Source of the DNA: Clostridiales bacterium
GTDB lineage: Bacteria > Bacillota_A > Clostridia > Peptostreptococcales > Anaerovoracaceae
Assembly (NCBI GenBank): GCA_015058265.1
Contig: SVCR01000087.1
Coordinates: 1-7,050 of the forward strand
DNA length: 7,050 nucleotides
Reading direction: 5' to 3'
In this document: piece after piece, positions 5,478 through 7,050 of the stretch
Position numbering within the stretch: the first letter of the stretch is position 1
Layout of the letters: every line of letters begins with the position of its first letter
Notes under the pieces: generated by a model
Database searches by the model: none
What the model was told of the DNA's origin: nothing
What the model saw: the letters and a program-made list of their open reading frames with translations, nothing else
Program-made: the position numbers and the translations under genes

Positions 5478-7050
5478 TGGCAGAAAATAAGCCTCAGAAC
5501 AATGCAGCTCAGCAGGAAGAACGCGAGCTGACTGAAAAAGAGATCGGTGAACAGAGACAGATCAAGAGAAAGAAACTCGAAGAGCTGCGTGAGATGGGCA
5601 GAGACCCGTATCTCGTAGAGACTTATGATGTGACGGCACACTCCGGAGATATCAAGAGCAACTTTGACGCTCTCGAAGATGAAGAAGTCAGAGTAGCCGG
5701 ACGTATCATGGCTTTCCGCAGGATGGGCAAAGTCGCTTTCGTTGATATGCTCGACAAGCAGGGAAGGATCCAGATCTTCGTTGCAAGAGACAATATCGGC
5801 CAGGATGAATACAACATCTTCAAGACTTATGATGTCGGCGATATCATCGGTGTAAAGGGAATCGTTTTCAAGACCAAGACCGGTGAGATCAGCGTCAGGG
5901 CTATGGATGTCAAGCTCCTGTGCAAATCACTTCAGGTGCTTCCTAACAAGTGGCACGGCCTCAAGGATACGGATCTGAGATATCGTCAGAGATATGTCGA
6001 CCTCATCATGAATGAGAATGTAAGGGATACATTCCTCAAGAGAGCTAAGATCATAAGCACAATGCGTAAAGTCCTCGAAGAGGATTATGACCTGATCGAG
6101 GTCGAGACTCCTGTTCTCGGTAACATCGCAGGAGGAGCGGCAGCAAGACCGTTCTGGACACATCACAATACCCTCGATATCGATATGACACTCAGAATCT
6201 CTCTGGAACTCCACCTCAAGAGACTCATCGTAGGCGGACTTGACGGTGTGTATGAGATCGGCAAGGTGTTCAGAAATGAGGGAATGGATAAGAACCACAG
6301 CCCTGAGTTCACATCCATGGAAGCATACAAAGCTTATGTAAACCTGGAGACCATGATGGAACTCATGGAGCAGGTAACTTATAAATGCGCTATGGCTGTT
6401 AACGGCACGCCTATCATCAAGTATGGTGATAAAGAATTCGATGTGACTCCTCCTTGGAGAAGGATCGATATGACCGAGGCTGTTATCAAGACAACGGGAA
6501 TCCCGTTTGACAAGATCGACTCTGATGAAGAGGCGATCGCAGCAGCAAAGAAATACGGAATGACCTTCGAGAACGAGGCAGAATGGTCGAGAGGTAAGAT
6601 CATCGCTGAGATGTTCGAGGACTATTGCGAAGATATCCCGGGCTTCCTCGATGGACCATGCTTCGTATGCGGACATCCTCTCGAGGTATCGCCGCTTGCC
6701 AAGAAAGACCCTAAGGATCCTAGGATCACAAGAAGATTCGAGTCATATATCAACGGATGGGAAATGTCCAACGCTTTCTCAGAGCTGAATGACCCAATCG
6801 ATCAGTATGAGAGATTCGCTGAGCAGCAGAGACAGCTTGATCTCGGTATCGATGATGAAGCTCATCCTATGGATACTGATTTCGTAAACGCACTCGAAGT
6901 CGGAATGCCTCCTACAGGCGGGATCGGGATCGGAGTAGACAGACTTGTCATGCTCCTGACCGACAGCGCAACTATCAGAGACGTCCAGCTCTTCCCTGTA
7001 ATGAAGCCGGAAGGCAAGGGCGGAGCTCAGAAGAAGGAGACAGTCAAGAT
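5477..7050 (+). CDS. lysS: Lysyl-tRNA synthetase, class II (3' end outside window)
   Basis: Charges tRNA-Lys with lysine in the cytosol. The frame is open for 524 codons to the window edge. Order: a charged helical N-terminus (1-60), an OB-fold anticodon-binding domain (about 71-160, from VRVAGRIMAFRRMGKVAFVD), then the class II catalytic core with AGGAAARPF, motif 2 FRNEGMDKNHSPEFT (265-279, ATP-binding R266), INGWEMSNAFSELNDPIDQ, and motif 3 GGIGIGVDR (481-489, R489). The A of ATG 5477 is the last base of the greA stop (TAATG). A GGAGG (5462-5466) inside greA serves as ribosome binding site, so translation is probably coupled. Most bacterial LysRS end soon after the LFP-x-M-(K/R)-P-E motif. 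Here that motif (LFPVMKPE) is followed by GKGGAQKKETVK with no stop, so the protein has a C-terminal tail of unknown length. Confidence 0.96.
   Translation, partial: MAENKPQNNAAQQEERELTEKEIGEQRQIKRKKLEELREMGRDPYLVETYDVTAHSGDIKSNFDALEDEEVRVAGRIMAFRRMGKVAFVDMLDKQGRIQIFVARDNIGQDEYNIFKTYDVGDIIGVKGIVFKTKTGEISVRAMDVKLLCKSLQVLPNKWHGLKDTDLRYRQRYVDLIMNENVRDTFLKRAKIISTMRKVLEEDYDLIEVETPVLGNIAGGAAARPFWTHHNTLDIDMTLRISLELHLKRLIVGGLDGVYEIGKVFRNEGMDKNHSPEFTSMEAYKAYVNLETMMELMEQVTYKCAMAVNGTPIIKYGDKEFDVTPPWRRIDMTEAVIKTTGIPFDKIDSDEEAIAAAKKYGMTFENEAEWSRGKIIAEMFEDYCEDIPGFLDGPCFVCGHPLEVSPLAKKDPKDPRITRRFESYINGWEMSNAFSELNDPIDQYERFAEQQRQLDLGIDDEAHPMDTDFVNALEVGMPPTGGIGIGVDRLVMLLTDSATIRDVQLFPVMKPEGKGGAQKKETVK

Noticed and set aside
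5927..6676. 249-codon minus-strand frame inside lysS
   Set aside because: The plus strand encodes the conserved LysRS catalytic core throughout this stretch, so this is a shadow frame.

Overview
The window reads as ordinary chromosomal DNA of a Gram-positive anaerobe of the Bacillota, most likely class Clostridia. This rests on strong AGGAGG-type ribosome binding sites, a clostridial-type long-chain acyl-CoA ligase, an ornithine-racemase-family protein and a lysyl-tRNA synthetase with clostridial wording of its motifs (GWEMSNAFSELND, LRISLELHLKRL). Base composition looks near 50% GC and arginine is often AGA. I cannot name a genus. All genes lie on the + strand; no mobile element, CRISPR array, tRNA or rRNA was seen.

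Region 1 (1-1694) is the end of an amino-acid ABC importer operon: the last 35 codons of a substrate-binding protein, a 144-base gap with two hairpins, a permease, and an ATPase whose ribosome binding site overlaps the permease stop. A clear rho-independent terminator closes it.

Region 2 (1704-3738) starts just after that terminator with a near-consensus sigma-A promoter, followed by a leader of about 110 bases and a 629-residue acyl-CoA synthetase. The leader folds on paper into competing hairpins, one of which buries the ribosome binding site. It is the best candidate for something undescribed here, possibly a cis-regulatory RNA.

Region 3 (3739-4904) is a PLP-dependent racemase of the alanine/ornithine racemase family, 65 bases after the synthetase and probably co-transcribed with it.

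Region 4 (4905-7050) has an AT-rich upstream stretch, then greA (transcript cleavage factor) and lysS (lysyl-tRNA synthetase), which overlap by one base (TAATG) and look translationally coupled. lysS runs off the window; the reading frame continues past the point where most bacterial LysRS proteins end, suggesting a C-terminal extension.

Together these are nutrient uptake, fatty acid activation, amino acid racemisation and core gene-expression functions. I see no defence, toxin or secondary-metabolite system. All calls come from reading translations and motifs by eye; no search or folding program was run.
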